This document shows positions 1 to 12,400 of a stretch of 64,000 nt of DNA, piece after piece. The notes below the pieces were generated by a model. That model searched no databases. It was not told the DNA's origin and was given only the letters and a program-made list of their open reading frames with translations. Made by a program: the position numbers and the translations under genes. Source of the stretch: Marasmius tenuissimus. Its lineage: Eukaryota > Basidiomycota > Agaricomycetes > Agaricales > Marasmiaceae. The stretch covers positions 1,116,001 to 1,180,000 of the forward strand of contig JAQOTA010000071.1 in the NCBI GenBank assembly GCA_029532415.1, given 5' to 3'. How positions within the stretch are numbered: the stretch's first letter is position 1; the number at the start of each line of letters is the position of its first letter.

Positions 1-2510
1 CCCGTACTCGACCGTACATGATGATTGGGAGGCTGACCCCGAAGTGTCGCTGGCACTTCAGGCGAGCCTTGACCACGCCAAACAAGGTGACGGAGATACT
101 GCGGCATCGTCCTCTTCCTCTACTCTAAAACCTCGACGTGGCTTATCCCCCGAGGCCAACGTTGTCAATACTAGACGTCTCGAGACTGCATTATCAATCG
201 CTAACGCGGGACCCTCTAATCGCACTTTCCTCGCAACATCTTCCACTACCCCGCTCCCATCCTCTGGGGGATCTTTTGGTATCCCCTTCCTTCTGAACAT
301 GCCGGTTGATGAACCGCGTCCACTGATGTCTCATACGACCTCCCTCCCAAGGAAGCCGGCACAAGAAATACCTCGACCTCCATCCCCGCATGTTCCCGAC
401 CAGCCATCAGCTTCCTATGTGCCGGAATCTACACAGGGCGTGACGGTTATTCCGTCATTTAGGCCCTTCAACGACGGGAACGACGAATCCGAGGGCAGTG
501 ATGCTGAGATGGAGCCACTCTTACCTCCCCATAGATTTCACCAAGGTCCAGGTTCGCTGTACGAGAAACTGGATGCGGCTCCGGAAATGGCCCATAGGGT
601 TGACTCACCCGTGAGCTTGGAGAACTCTCTGGCAGAAGACGAACGCCCCCGTTCACCCACGCCTTCTCGTCCGGCCACTCCACAAGATGAGGCCGGAGTT
701 GTCGATGAGGATGAGGAAATCTCCCTGAACACAACGCAGGATGCCGTCCAGATACAACGGGTTCAATCCCCACCAGACGTACCCCACAGCGTACCTCAGG
801 AGGCTTCGCGACCACCCACTCCTGATACTGAGGATTGGGACGCCGCTCAGGAGATGGACCCAGCCGCAGAGGAAGGGGAATTCGCCCGTTTTGTTTCCCA
901 GGTCAAAGGGAGAGATATCGATGATGTCCGTCGCGAAATTGATGAAGAAATCACATCCCTAAACGAGCAACGGAGGAATGCGATGCGAGATTCGGATGAT
1001 ATCACGCAACAGATGATAAACCAGATTATGGTGAGAACCATGCCTGTGAGGACCTTGAAATAAACTCTTATTGATTTCTCGCGCGGCAGATCATGTTGCG
1101 ATTATTTGGCATCCCATATATCACAGCACCAATGGAGGCTGAGGCTCAATGCGCGGCTCTTGCATCTATTGGATTGGTTGACGGAATCATCACTGACGAC
1201 TCTGATGTGTTTCTGTTTGGCGGACAACGGGTGTTCAAAAATATGTTCAACCAATCGAAAACCGTCGAGTGTTTCCTGCTATCCGACTTGTCGCGAGAGC
1301 TAGGGCTGGACCAGGGGACCCTAATTCGCCTGGCCTATCTTCTCGGGAGTGACTATGTAGAGGGACTTCCCGGCGTGGGTCCCGTTATGGCTATGGAGCT
1401 CATGCGAGAGTTCCCCGGCGACGACGGCCTACACAAGTTCAAGGACTGGTGGGCTAAGGTACAGACGGGTCGAGATAAAGATGAGGATAACAAGTCCACG
1501 TTTCGCAAGAGATTTGTGAGTGCGATACATTCAATGTTCTAGAAAGAACGTGTGACATGAACCTACGTCCCTGTTTAGAAGAAGAAATTCAAGGATCTGT
1601 ATCTGCCACCCGATTGGCCAAACAGTGCCGTGGTATGTTAACAAACATTCCAAGTGATAGCATTGCTTACGGTCGTTTGCATTCAGAGGGACGCGTACTT
1701 CCATCCCACCGTTGATGAATCTGAAGAGCCTTTTAAATGGGGACTACCCGACCTTGATGCCCTTCGCGAGTGAGTGATGATGCTGAAATTGTTGACTAGG
1801 TGTACTGATTCACTCATGCGTCGGTAGATTCTTAAGAGAGGAGCTGGGATGGGGCCAATCAAAAGTCGACGACCTTCTATTACCTATCATCCAGAAAATG
1901 AATAAGCGAATGCAGGTGGATAATTTCCTTACATCCCCGATTCCATTCATTTGTTCACTACTTTCCTTTTTGCCGTTTCCAGACGGCTGCTCTGAACAAG
2001 CAGGGGAACCTTAATGAGTTCTTTGATGTGTCAGGTGGTGGTGGCACGCTGGCGCCCCGAAAACGCCAGGCCTATGCAAGCAAACGTCTTCAGGCAGTCG
2101 TTTCGGACTTTCGCAAGAAACGAAAAAATGCATCATGCTCTACCCCTACATCAATTTCAGATGACGACAGCCTGAGCGAGGGCGAGGACGGTGACCCGTC
2201 TCGGCCAAGCAAGAGGACCAGGTCATCGAATTCAACTTCCGCGAAAGGTAAAGAAAAAGCCGCGGGAAAGAGGGGTCAGGGTAGCAGTACTCGAGGCAAA
2301 ACTCGAGGGTCGGGAACGAGGGGGCGACGCGGTCGGAAGGCTGCATCTACGCCGTCAGTTGACGTGGAATCGGGCGATGAGGACGAGTTCGTGGAGCCTA
2401 CAGTCAAAGAAGCGACAGCAGAGCCGTCACCTTTAGCCGTCAATCTGCGGCCCCGCCCTAAGCCCAAGCCTGCCTATTGGACTGCTCATACTGAGGGAAA
2501 TGCGGATTAG
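1..2510 (+). CDS. RAD2: DNA repair endonuclease XPG/RAD2, 3' part
   Basis: Structure-specific endonuclease that makes the 3' incision in nucleotide excision repair; the gene is cut by the window start. Exons: 2-1030, 1090-1515, 1579-1632, 1687-1769, 1828-1915 and 1983-2510, all joined by GT-AG introns in phase. The first exon is the acidic, Ser/Pro-rich spacer and begins with a UIM-like stretch (LALQASLDHA). The second holds the XPG I-region: PMEAEAQCA, TDDSDVFLFG, then the helix-hairpin-helix part LLGSDYVEGLPGVG. Near the C-terminus QGNLNEFF fits a PCNA-interacting PIP box (QxxLxxFF), followed by a basic Lys/Arg-rich tail that looks like a nuclear localisation signal. The domain order and the long spacer favour RAD2/XPG over FEN1 or EXO1. 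Confidence 0.93.
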
Positions 2511-3837
2511 GCTAAGATTCGGTCTTTTTATTGATACTCATGGCATGAATTATTTAACGGGGGCATTAATATATAGTCAATACCGGGTGATGCGTTGATA
2601 GCGATCTATTGATTCTTCGTCGCACCTTGATTCCTATGTACATATGTCTGAGAACAATTTGGAGAACGAGGACTTGTGTAGTGCTCATATCCTCTTAGTC
2701 ATAAAGACTGAGCACTTCTCATGAGAGTCAACAAATGACACTACAGATATGTACTTTGACTACAGCTGACGTGAAGTCCTTCGATGAAGTCCTTGAGATA
2801 TGCCGGATTATAGAAGGCCGGGTATCGTTACTTCAGCCCTCAAAGTATTTGTGCAAAACCCTTCGGGATCTCGTTCGATAATCGTCTTGTATATGTGCCT
2901 GCGCGTTTGTGGTTCGCGCTCCCGCGAAATAATGCCAACTGATACTGATATAGGCCCATCAAGACTGCGCTCAGCGCAAAGGGGACCAGTGTAAGAGATG
3001 GCCGGACCGACTTCAATTTTCTGGTCAATGCAAAGGCTTTCGACGTTATTCGCTTATACTTAGCATGATCACCGGTAGTATGTCATAGCAATGAGCACGA
3101 ATGAAGACCTGGAGCAGGGACCTTCCATCCGGGTTACTAAAAGACAAAAATTACTTAGCTGTCGAGATACTGAGGCTGTGTGTGTCCACGTCTATTCATC
3201 CCGTCGTTGTGGGGGATTCGGACGACCGAAGTACCGGATTGGAAGTTGACCGACAGGATGGCGATGATCCTTGCTCTATACGTACAGATGCTAGTGCGCC
3301 GGCGTTCTTGTCGACTCAGCCTCAAGCCTCAAGGCTTGGGTGGCTAAAGAGCATGTGCTATCCGGGAAAATCCGACGCTCAAAATGTTCGTAGGACGATC
3401 CTTCCAGACACTCAGATCGATGTTGCAGTAGCGGGCGAGCAGGGTATCCAGGGTGCCAGGTGGAAGACAACGGGAAGAAAGGTACCTTTAGAAGGGATAC
3501 GTACTGACTGATGCAGTATGTTGCAGTACTCGTCATCTTGCCGGAGAATAGTCCAGGGTTCTTTTAGCTTTGTGTTTGTGAGTATCACCCTCGCATTTCG
3601 GAGTTCTTGTGAATGTGTAGGTCTCCCACATTCAACTTCAAGACGTCAAGTGCTCACGCCCGTCATCGACCTGCAGGCTATGAGTGGAAAATAAAAGATG
3701 GGCGGCGTCTCAAGTTAGAACTGAATGTTCCATTGGTTCTAGCTTGCTTCTTCTGGTTAGGGGTTCCACTTTGGTGATGCGGGCATGTGAGAGTCGAGTG
3801 AAAAATGATTTCCATTGAGGATGTATTAAACGGGCCG
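2511..3837. other. Intergenic region, no confident gene
   Basis: About 1.3 kb between the convergent RAD2 and NDUFB8 genes. It holds one ATG-initiated open frame of 136 codons (3101-3511, +), but its product resembles no family I know and shows no splice-extended homology. A short imperfect hairpin lies around 2680-2720. I see no RNA gene. Confidence 0.5.
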
Positions 3838-4434
3838 TTACTCTTCGGAGGTTTCCTCCTCTACTCTAGCCTTGAAATGGGCTTTAATGAACGGTTTCGG
3901 ACTGCCAAGAAAAAAAACACACGAACCTTGTTTTCTTCTGTACCTCCCAACTCTTTGACCAATCCTCCGTATGGGTACGTTCTCCGAATGAAGTGAGGCT
4001 CTGGCGTCACGTACTCCTTGATCAACATGAAGGTTCCCGCAAAACCTAAGAAAGCAAGGGCAAAGCGCCTCAAAGCGACGTTGGGGTTGATTCCGGGTAT
4101 GTCCGGAGACCACATCGAGTACAGTTCTTCTCGCTCGTGCAACTGGTACCAACGTTAGATGACGCGCTGAGGTACTAAGCAGAAGCAATGTTCTTACTGC
4201 ATCCCCGTAATTCCTCCTGTATTGGTTATCTTGCCAGCCTTTGGGAGGTAGGTATTGGCGATTTATGGGAGTTACATCCGGGTATTCGGTCAAGATTTCA
4301 GGTGTTTCTGGCTCGGCCGCCTGTGGCTCTACGAAGGCCGCATCAATTTTTGCAGCAGAATTAGAGATAGAACGATGGGGATGACGAGCAGCGAGGAGAG
4401 GCCTGCGCGCTGTACGCAGGATGGAGGAGCGCAT
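3838..4434 (-). CDS. NADH:ubiquinone oxidoreductase subunit NDUFB8 (ASHI)
   Basis: Accessory subunit of mitochondrial respiratory complex I. Three exons on the minus strand: 4434-4198, 4142-3927 and 3870-3838, giving about 161 residues. The N-terminus (MRSSILRTARRPLLAARHP) is a typical Arg-rich mitochondrial presequence. The middle has the conserved HEREELYSMWSPDIPGINPN segment, one membrane span (FALAFLGFAGTFMLI), and the family signature YPYGGLVKELGG. The last intron (3871-3926, 56 nt) is needed to reach the acidic end RVEEETSEE; without it the frame runs into a poly-T stretch. The ATG at 4434 is the first in frame. Confidence 0.88.
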   Translation of the reverse strand: MRSSILRTARRPLLAARHPHRSISNSAAKIDAAFVEPQAAEPETPEILTEYPDVTPINRQYLPPKGWQDNQYRRNYGDAVRTLLLLSTSARHLTLVPVARARRTVLDVVSGHTRNQPQRRFEALCPCFLRFCGNLHVDQGVRDARASLHSENVPIRRIGQRVGRYRRKQGSCVFFLGSPKPFIKAHFKARVEEETSEE

Positions 4435-4680
4435 CGCGGTAACGATGACCAAGTCGCTTGCCGCTTCAGGTTTGAGCGGTAGCGGCCACGTGGGGACTGA
4501 TTACATAACTCGCGCAATTTCTTCTGCGACCCCTCATGGGTTTAAGTTGCACAGATATTGTTCACGGCCATCATGCATTTGAATGCTCTTCTATATTTTA
4601 ACTGAACTCGAGTTCCATCTCCTTCGCCCGACCCCCCCTCATATCTCTCTCAACTTCCCTTCGATTTTCTCCCCCCATCC

Positions 4681-6671
4681 ATGGCGTCCAGCGCACAGAA
4701 GGATGTAGAGGCCTTACTCTTGAAAGAAAGGGTCTTCAGGAGGAGGCCAGGAGAGGTCGTCTATCCTGTAGACTATTGCAGGGAAATAGTCAACTAGTTG
4801 CGTCGCGTATTGCTCACTATCAGCCTTTAGACTGACAGCCATACTTTACTTAGCGATCACTGGGACCATTTGTGGTACGGTTACCGTCCGTGATCTACGT
4901 CTTTACCTTTATTCAAGCAGAGGTGCCTGTTCTGTAGGCTCATGGACTGTATAAAAGGCCTCACAATGCACCCATTCGAAATACCTCCTAGGCTTGTATT
5001 GGATTTAGGATGTGGAAGTGGACTCTGGGCGATAGAAGCAGCGAAACAGTGGCCGGTGCGTACGACCTCTCATCTTTCTGTTCTCCCACTCCACTCACGT
5101 ACTCGCCTGTAGGAGAGCACTATTATTGGTCTCGACATGCGATCTATCCAGCCTAAACTATTTGAAGTGGAAGGATTTAAAGGCGTGGCCCATCGACTCA
5201 AATGGATACACGGCAATTTGTACGTTCGCCCAACATGTCCTTTGTCCCCCTCTCTTACCGACGTCCAATCAGTCTTGATGGTCTGCATTTCCCGCCAGAC
5301 CACTTTGATCTAGTGAGAATAGCCCGTATAGGTCTCGGGGTTCCGGAGGATGAAGTAAGTCAATTCTTCCTGTCCGCCACTCGCGTTCGACCGCTTACTT
5401 GCGCAAAATCCAGTGGCAATTTGTACTAGAGGTACCGAGAATGTTCCCTTTACGACGGGGATGAGCGCGTACCTGACATTTGTTCTGCACGTCAGGAAGT
5501 CTCTCGTGTCATGAAGCCAGGGGCAGTGTTAGAGGTACGTTTACGCGACTTTAGGTCACGCACATTCTCTCACCGTGGCCTTCAGATTATAGAAGAAGAC
5601 CTAATCTTTCCTTCTGGCGAAAATTCGCGGCCTCGACCCCGACCGAGTCCCCTCACAATCGACCTGCCTATGTCCGATTCCATTCCTTCTGCGAGAAGTT
5701 CAATTGCTTCTGCCAATCCTTGGATATCTAGTCAAGACGACGATTTATCAGAGACCTCAACTAAACGGCCCAATCTTTCACCTTTGCAAGAGTCCCCCAC
5801 CTCCACCTTTTCCCCTCCATCCGCTTATTCCATACCCAAATCCCCGTTGTCCTTACGCTCACATAGTAGCTACACTCTTCCGTCCCCTCCAATACCCTCA
5901 TCTTCGTACCAGAGCCACCCACAGGACCACTCTAGACTGCAATCGGCCTGGGATGCTATGCTCTCACAACGGTTCCTGCCGTCCCAACTCACCACTGTCC
6001 TACCATTCTACCTTTCATCATGTTTCACCGACGTCCAGTCCCATCTACCCTTGAACATACCTTTACCTCCTAACTCTCCCTCCTCAAGAGTTTTTAGAAG
6101 TCGAGACTCGGAACTGCTCGACGCTGAACGTCAATTCTCTTTGCACCCCGCAGGAAAACGCATCTCGAATTCGGACGAATTTTCAAGAAATGGTGTCCCC
6201 GGCGTCCGAAAACATGTCCAGAATCTCGCAACGATGCATCTGGCAAGAACTGTCCAAATGATAACAGGCTGCAAGGAGGCAATATGGGTCGAGTATGAAC
6301 GGATGTACGCTCCAGATCTTCCGCCAGTGACCACAAGTCGTCGCAAGGATGGCCGTTATCAATTTACCAATAACAAGACGATAGCACGGGAGAGCTTCGA
6401 CCGGGCATGGACGAATTGGGAAAGGTGTGTCCCTCTTGCTACACCTGCCTTAGTGCGGCGACGCTTAGCCCCAGCGGACAGTGACATGATGGATCGCATA
6501 GGACTGCGCGACAGTATGCTTACGCACTTGGCTTGGTCTGAATCTCCAGGGGAGCGCCCTGAATGGCGCGTCTGGAGAAACGCTATTGATATCAAACCCG
6601 TGGACGAAGCGAGAGCACAGAAAGATCTGTGTAGATCGTTGCGCGGGTTCGTCGCTTGGAAACCGCGCTGA
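4681..6671 (+). CDS. SAM-dependent methyltransferase with a long disordered insert
   Basis: Eight exons: 4681-4796, 4854-4889, 4938-5055, 5113-5219, 5273-5354, 5414-5431, 5496-5534 and 5586-6671, coding for 533 residues. The class I methyltransferase core is assembled from the small exons: motif I is VLDLGCGSGLWAIEAAKQWP, followed by an acidic loop (IIGLDMRS), then HFDLVRIARIGLGVPEDEW and VMKPGAVLEIIEED. The sixth exon is only 18 nt. After the core comes about 130 residues rich in Ser and Pro, and then a folded-looking C-terminal part. Substrate is unknown. Related fungal proteins are annotated only as methyltransferase-domain proteins. Confidence 0.85.
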
Positions 6672-7097
6672 TACCCCTTCGTGATTGTATTTCAGTTTTC
6701 TCTCGACTCTGGAAGCTGTTGGAAATCTACCTCCCACATCTCAGGGACATCTACGTTGCCACATTTACTTTTTTTTTCTCTTGTTTGCGTACTAGCCACA
6801 TAATTCACGGCATTGATCTGCCATCCCTAAGTACGCCATTGGAACGAGTATAATTGTACTCTAGTCTCTAAACACACAGAACATAACTAGATAATATCAC
6901 AGTATTGTAGATTACTGTACTTCAATCCACAAGGAGATGGAATAGCACTGGAGCTTCTTGAATATTGGGCTTGCCAGGCGTGAGAGCCGGGACTGTTGAA
7001 ACTTGAACTTTCCCGATTTGGATCACCTTTTCACCTGCGTCATCTCGATTTCAGCTGGTCAAACCTCCTTCTCTTTCACACTCACTGCTTCATCGCC
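6672..7097. other. Intergenic, promoter side of the EBP1-like gene
   Basis: 426 bp. Contains the 3' end of the methyltransferase transcript and the upstream region of the next gene. No TATA box or other gene was recognised. Confidence 0.5.
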
Positions 7098-8654
7098 ATG
7101 TCCGACACAGAGAAACCTGCTACATCAGCTCCCGCCGCTGATGACAAAAAGGTGTCCACCTTCCCAGAGGCCGACTTGACAAAGTACAAGGTTCGTTGGA
7201 ATTTTTTCTTTGTCTTGGATGTAGCTCGTCTGTCATGTTTTTTTCTGATCACCCTTGCCTCGCTAGACGGCAGCCGACATCGTCCGCGATGTAATGAAAA
7301 AGTTGATTGAACTCGCCGTCGATGGCGCCAGGATCTTGGATTTATGTATCGAGGGAGACAAACTCATCGAGCAAGGAACTGGCGCAGTTTACAATAAGGC
7401 AGTCAAGGGGGTCAAGGTCGCTAAAGGTGCGATTCGCCAACGATTCGATGAAGGTTCTCCCCACTCAGAGCCAATCACGTAGGCATTGCTTTCCCTACGA
7501 GCATTTCGGTTAACAACACCGTTTCTCACTTCTCGCCCCTCGAGTATGTTTTTTTATCCGTATTGATTCTATGCGGGGGTCTTGACGATTGGTACTTCCA
7601 AGGTCTGACCCACTATCCTCGCAAACCCTTGCAAAAGACGATGTCGTGAAGATTCACATCGGTGCTCACATCGATGGTTTCGCAGCTGTCAGTGCTGAAA
7701 CTATTGTCATTGGCGCCAACGCGGAGAATCCTGTTACAGGAAGAAAGGCGGACGTGATCAAGGCAGCATGGCACGCTGCTGAGATTGCTATGCGTATGGT
7801 CAAAGCAGGCAACAAGAACTGGGCTGTCACTGAAGCCGTACAAAAGGTTGCTGCAGCGTGGGATTGCAAGCCGGTGGAAGGTACGTTCATGTAGCCTGAT
7901 CAAGCGCGATCTGGGCTCATGGCATTGTACCTTTTTACCTGCCAGGAATGCTCTCATGCCAGCAAACTCAAAACGTGATCGACGGGAAGAAGAGGGTTAT
8001 ACTGAACCCAAGCGAGGCTCAGAAACGCGATTTCGAGGCTGCGACGTTTGCCGAGGGCGAAGTTTACGGCATTGACATTCTGGTTTCGACCGGTGAAGAT
8101 GGAAAGGTCGGACTGCTCCTCGTAACGTTCCGAAGAACACCAATTGACGCGTTTTATAGGCTCGTGTCGAAGAATCAAGAACAACGATCTATCAGAGAGA
8201 TTCTGCTGTTACATATCAGCTTAAGATGAAGAACTCTCGTGCCGTGTTCTCAGAAGTTCAGAAGAAGGCTGGCGCATTCCCCTTCAACATTCGTGTCCTC
8301 GAGGATGAGAAGCGTGCGCGTATGGGTCTCCAAGAAGCCGTCCAGCACAGTCTTGTCAAGCCTTACGAGGTAGTGTGAGTAATGTTTGCTTTGTTTAGGC
8401 TGTTGCACACTGTCTTATGACGACTTTGCAGTTACACGCCTGCGGGAACCTTTGTCGCTGCATTCCACTTCACCATCGCCCTTCTACCCAATGGTCCTTC
8501 GCTTATTACCCACCCCCCAGTTTGGTACAAGCCCGAGCTAGTGAAGACGGAAAAGGAGCTCGAGGACGAGGAGCTCAAGCCTCTGCTAACGAAGAGCCTA
8601 AGGGAGAACAAGAAGAACAAAAAGAAGAAGGCTGAAGGTGCAAAGGAGGAGTAA
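7098..8654 (+). CDS. Proliferation-associated PA2G4/EBP1-like protein (Cdb4 family)
   Basis: Methionine-aminopeptidase-fold protein without peptidase activity in characterised members, which bind ribosomes and RNA. Seven exons: 7098-7190, 7267-7426, 7483-7543, 7603-7880, 7946-8106, 8160-8374 and 8432-8654, coding for 396 residues, the usual family length. Recognisable blocks are TAADIVRDVMKKLIELAVDG, IAFPTSISVNNTVSHFSPLE, DVVKIHIGAHIDGF, VFSEVQKKAGAFPFNIRVLE and the Lys-rich tail KNKKKKAEGAKEE. The intron after GEDGK uses a weak donor (GTCGGA); an alternative donor 15 nt further in is also in frame. Confidence 0.93.
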
Positions 8655-8816
8655 ACGGGTTGAGCGAATGAGGGAACTTGAAGATGGGCTATCCCCCCAC
8701 GATTGTCGGATAGCCTTGTAGTCATAAATTGAAACATCTTGTAACTGCCGAAGCAGAAAGCTTGAATAACCCTTGCACCTTGCAATCGTGTTGTGTTTTA
8801 GCACCGCTGGATCGAT

Positions 8817-9205
8817 TCATGACGGCGTTTGTTCGGCCTCTTGGCCGAACTCTGCTATTGTACGAACTACAAGATCCACATTCTCCAGGAAAGCGTTGAC
8901 AGTTAGTCGCGCGAGCCGTATTGTCAGTGTAGTGAATTCCCTGTCAGCGAAGAGCTTGTAAGTGGAGCAAAATCATTTTCGGGCTCCGGAGACGTACCCA
9001 TGAAGTATATTCCCCTCGACTCTTATCGTTCTTTTCACTGCGTGGGCCTGTAATTCAGGATCGACTTCGATCGAACGCTTGGCTATCAGGGCGTGCTTTT
9101 CAGAAGAAAAAGGTATTTGGACAGATCTGAGAATTAGTAGAAGTAAGAGATGTATCCAATATGAAGACCAGGCGCCTACACTGTGTGCCAATCGTTCGAG
9201 GACAT
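8817..9205 (-). CDS. PCC1: KEOPS/EKC complex subunit Pcc1
   Basis: Small dimerising subunit of the KEOPS/EKC complex, which makes the t6A modification of tRNAs. Three exons on the minus strand: 9205-9180 (26 nt), 9126-8998 and 8940-8817, coding for 92 residues. The product starts MSSNDWHTVSVQIPFSSEKH, then carries the Pcc1 pattern AKRSIEVDPELQ and TIRLARLTVNAFLENVDLVV, ending RTIAEFGQEAEQTPS. Length matches yeast Pcc1 and human LAGE3. The second intron (8941-8997) has two possible acceptors; the chosen one gives the spacing seen in the family. The gene lies tail-to-tail with the EBP1-like gene. Confidence 0.87.
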
Positions 9206-9410
9206 GATGGTGGTTCGTGATCAAGTTGAAGATCACGCGTCGCGTTTCGGAACGCGTTCGTCAACAACGGTCAACAAACTGCGCGTCTCTCTACTCTACA
9301 ACAACGTTTAGTTGTATAATCTAAGTTACAACATCGGCTTGCCTACAACACTGAAGATAGTGGATGGAAGTCAAAGTTTTTTGCTGTTTACTCTATACGC
9401 ATCTGGACCC

Positions 9411-12400
9411 TCAACCACACCATCCTCTCGCACTCATGAACATCCTGAACCATGGACCCATATCATCCCACTCTCCCCGCAACTTACGAGGATACCAGCT
9501 GGCGCTCTCCAGAGTTGTCACTCGTTCTGGGTGTGGCATCATTGCCAACACCCTCCCATCTCGACTCTGTATACCCGTTACACCTCCCGGGGACCCATTA
9601 GGGTTCAACGGGTAATGCGTAGCGGGGAGCCCTTGGAATCAACGTATCTGACTGCGACTGCATTAGAAGCCGAAGAGGGTAAGAAGGAAGCTCGGCCTTC
9701 TCCGTGTGCGACCGCAACAGGTAATTTCGAACCAATCATGTCTCGTAGGAAGACCGACTGGCGAGTCACCGGGTTCTCGACAACCTCAACCATCGACACT
9801 CGACCTTCAAAGCGCCCCGAGCGATTTGCTTTGAACTCGGGCCAATCTTCCGACGAGCCATCTGCGGCTGAATCACTGTCCCTATCGCCCAGATCGACGC
9901 CTCCTTGGACCAAGGCGCTTAGGAACTGACAGCCATTGCAAACTCCCAAAGTGAAGGTATCTTTCCTCCTGAAGAAGGCTTCAAACTCTCCCCTTGCACG
10001 GGGGTTCATCAGCACGGAATTTGCCCATCCTTTCCCGGCTCCTAGAACATCTCCATAGGAGAAACCACCACATGCGGCTAACCCAACGAAGTCCGATAGG
10101 GACAAGTGCTTGTGGGAGGAGGAAGATACGAGGGACAACGCTTGATCGGAAGGCGTGGAGAACGACGGAGTGGAATATCCCAGGATATCGGACATATGGA
10201 TATCGATGGCTTCAAATCCAGCTGCATGGAAAGCCCAGGCCATCTCGACATGACCATTTACACCTTGTTCTCGGAGTATCGCAACCTTGGGGCGATGAAC
10301 GAGAAGCTTTTCGGGTGTCGGTATCGGGACTGGAGATTCCTCGGGGGTTGGTCGTGAGGTGACTGGGGTGCTCGGGCTGAAGGAAGGTTCGTAATAGATC
10401 CCTCGATACCCTGGCTCGTCCTTGATCAGGGCGAACTCCTCTTGGGCGCATTCTGCGTCATCTCTGATACTTTGCATCCTGCATGACGTTTCGCTCCATG
10501 ACTGCTGCAGGGCCTCGCGAGAGTTGGCGAAGAGGGTGGCTCCGTTCAGCTTGAATATGATTTGTGCCTTGTCGGACGGAACAGGAGACCCGAGAATATG
10601 CACGGATGTGTCAACAGGGAAACCTGTTTCGCTGAAAACTTCCGTGAATTTCGTGAGATCATTCTGGCGAACTTGAAACACAGCGCCAAGTTCCTCGTTA
10701 AAGAGCGCCCTTGCAGCTTCATCTCCGTGGTCTCCGTTCCGAACGACTGAGTCGAGCGAGATCTCTACTCCGCACCTCCCTGCAAACGCCATCTCGACGA
10801 TAGCTGCGAACAGGCCACCATCGCTCCTATCATGGTAGGCCAACACCAATTCAGGATACTTGACCCTGATGGCTTGGGTCGCTTTGAAGAAAGCCAAGAA
10901 TGATTCCACGTCCACCCCTGTGAGATCAGGCGTGGATTCTCCATTGCGGAATGCGAGGGGAATCTGAGGATAAAACACTTGGGCGAAGGACGAGCCCCCC
11001 ATACGTTGTTTCCCCGAAGCGAGATCGACGAAGACCAAAATGGTTTCTTCTTCCGGAGCCGAGAGCTGAATCTGTGGAGTCCAGGTTTCCCTTACATCCT
11101 CGACTGCAGCAAATGCAGTGACGACGAGAGTAACAGGCGCTGAGACTTCTTTCTCGATATCTTTGCCTATAGTAAGATTTCATTCTCAGATGAGTCGCAG
11201 ATTGGTGTATCGGATCGCTCACCGTCAATGTTCTCCCTCCATGCTATCCTCATACTCATGCTGTCCTTGCCGACTGGGACACCAACACCCAACTTGACAG
11301 CTAGATCTGTCCCAACAGCCTGGACAGCATCGTACAGCGCAGCTCCTTCACCCAGCTTAGATGCGGCCGCCATCCAGTTACAGCTCAGCTTGACCTTGGT
11401 GAGTGGGTTATCGGTCTGTCGTAATCAAAGGAGGTTCAGTAGCGTGCAGAGCCAAACGGGGACGGAAGCAAACCTTTGAGTCCCCGGCGACATATCCAAC
11501 ATATGCAGCAGCGAGGTTTGTCAACGATTCGGCGAGAGCTATCCTAGCAGAGGCAGCAGGGTTTAGCAAGGCCAGTGGAGGTCGCTCGCCAGAAGAGAAC
11601 GCTTCTCCTGCAAAGCATCTTACACCCCAATAGTACCAAGCGGGGAAGAGTACCCAGCTCGAACGATAGCCACATCCGCTACGGGGACTTGCCAGGGTCC
11701 AACCATTTGGTCTCTAGTGACCAGACCAGTAATCGTACGGTCGCCGATCGTGATTAAAAATGATTTAGACGCGATCGCGGGGAATTGAAGGAGGCGAGAA
11801 GCTGCTTCTGATATGTCTATCTGTGGCATAGTGGATGACGGAGAGGTGGTGAGTGCGCCTGCGGGAGAAACATGCTTGTCGTTTCTTCTCATCCGTTCTA
11901 CGCCTCCGAACAGAACGCTCATGTCGACTCTTACGACGTCTTCCTTTCGTTCTTCGTCGCGAACGACCAGAGTTTCCTCAAGTGTGGCGTGGCCGACAAC
12001 GGAGTACGGACACCTTCGGGTTCGTCAGCAAAAGTGTCTGAAGGACCGATTAGAAAAGCAATGCTGACCTCTCTCTTCGACATATTTCCTCAAATATACG
12101 CAGCGCGTTGTCATTGTTCGCGTCGACCGCAAGGACATATCTCTCCTGGGATTCATTGCACCAAATTTCCATCGGGGACATTGAAGAGTCGGCTTGAGAG
12201 CAGAGCATGAGTGGCATTGAACAGTCCAATGAAAGAACGGCGGAGCACTCACCGACTGCGATGCGATTCAAATCAATATAGGCTCCCAGACCTGAATCAT
12301 GGACTAGTTCTGGTAGTGCATTGGAGAGACCACCAGCTCCGACATCATGGATCGACAAAACCGGGTTCTTCACTAGGAAAGGAACATATTTTAGTTGAAA

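Noticed and set aside
3101..3511. 136-codon ATG-initiated frame between RAD2 and NDUFB8
   Set aside because: No recognisable family, no supporting splice signals or promoter; kept only as a remark on the intergenic region.
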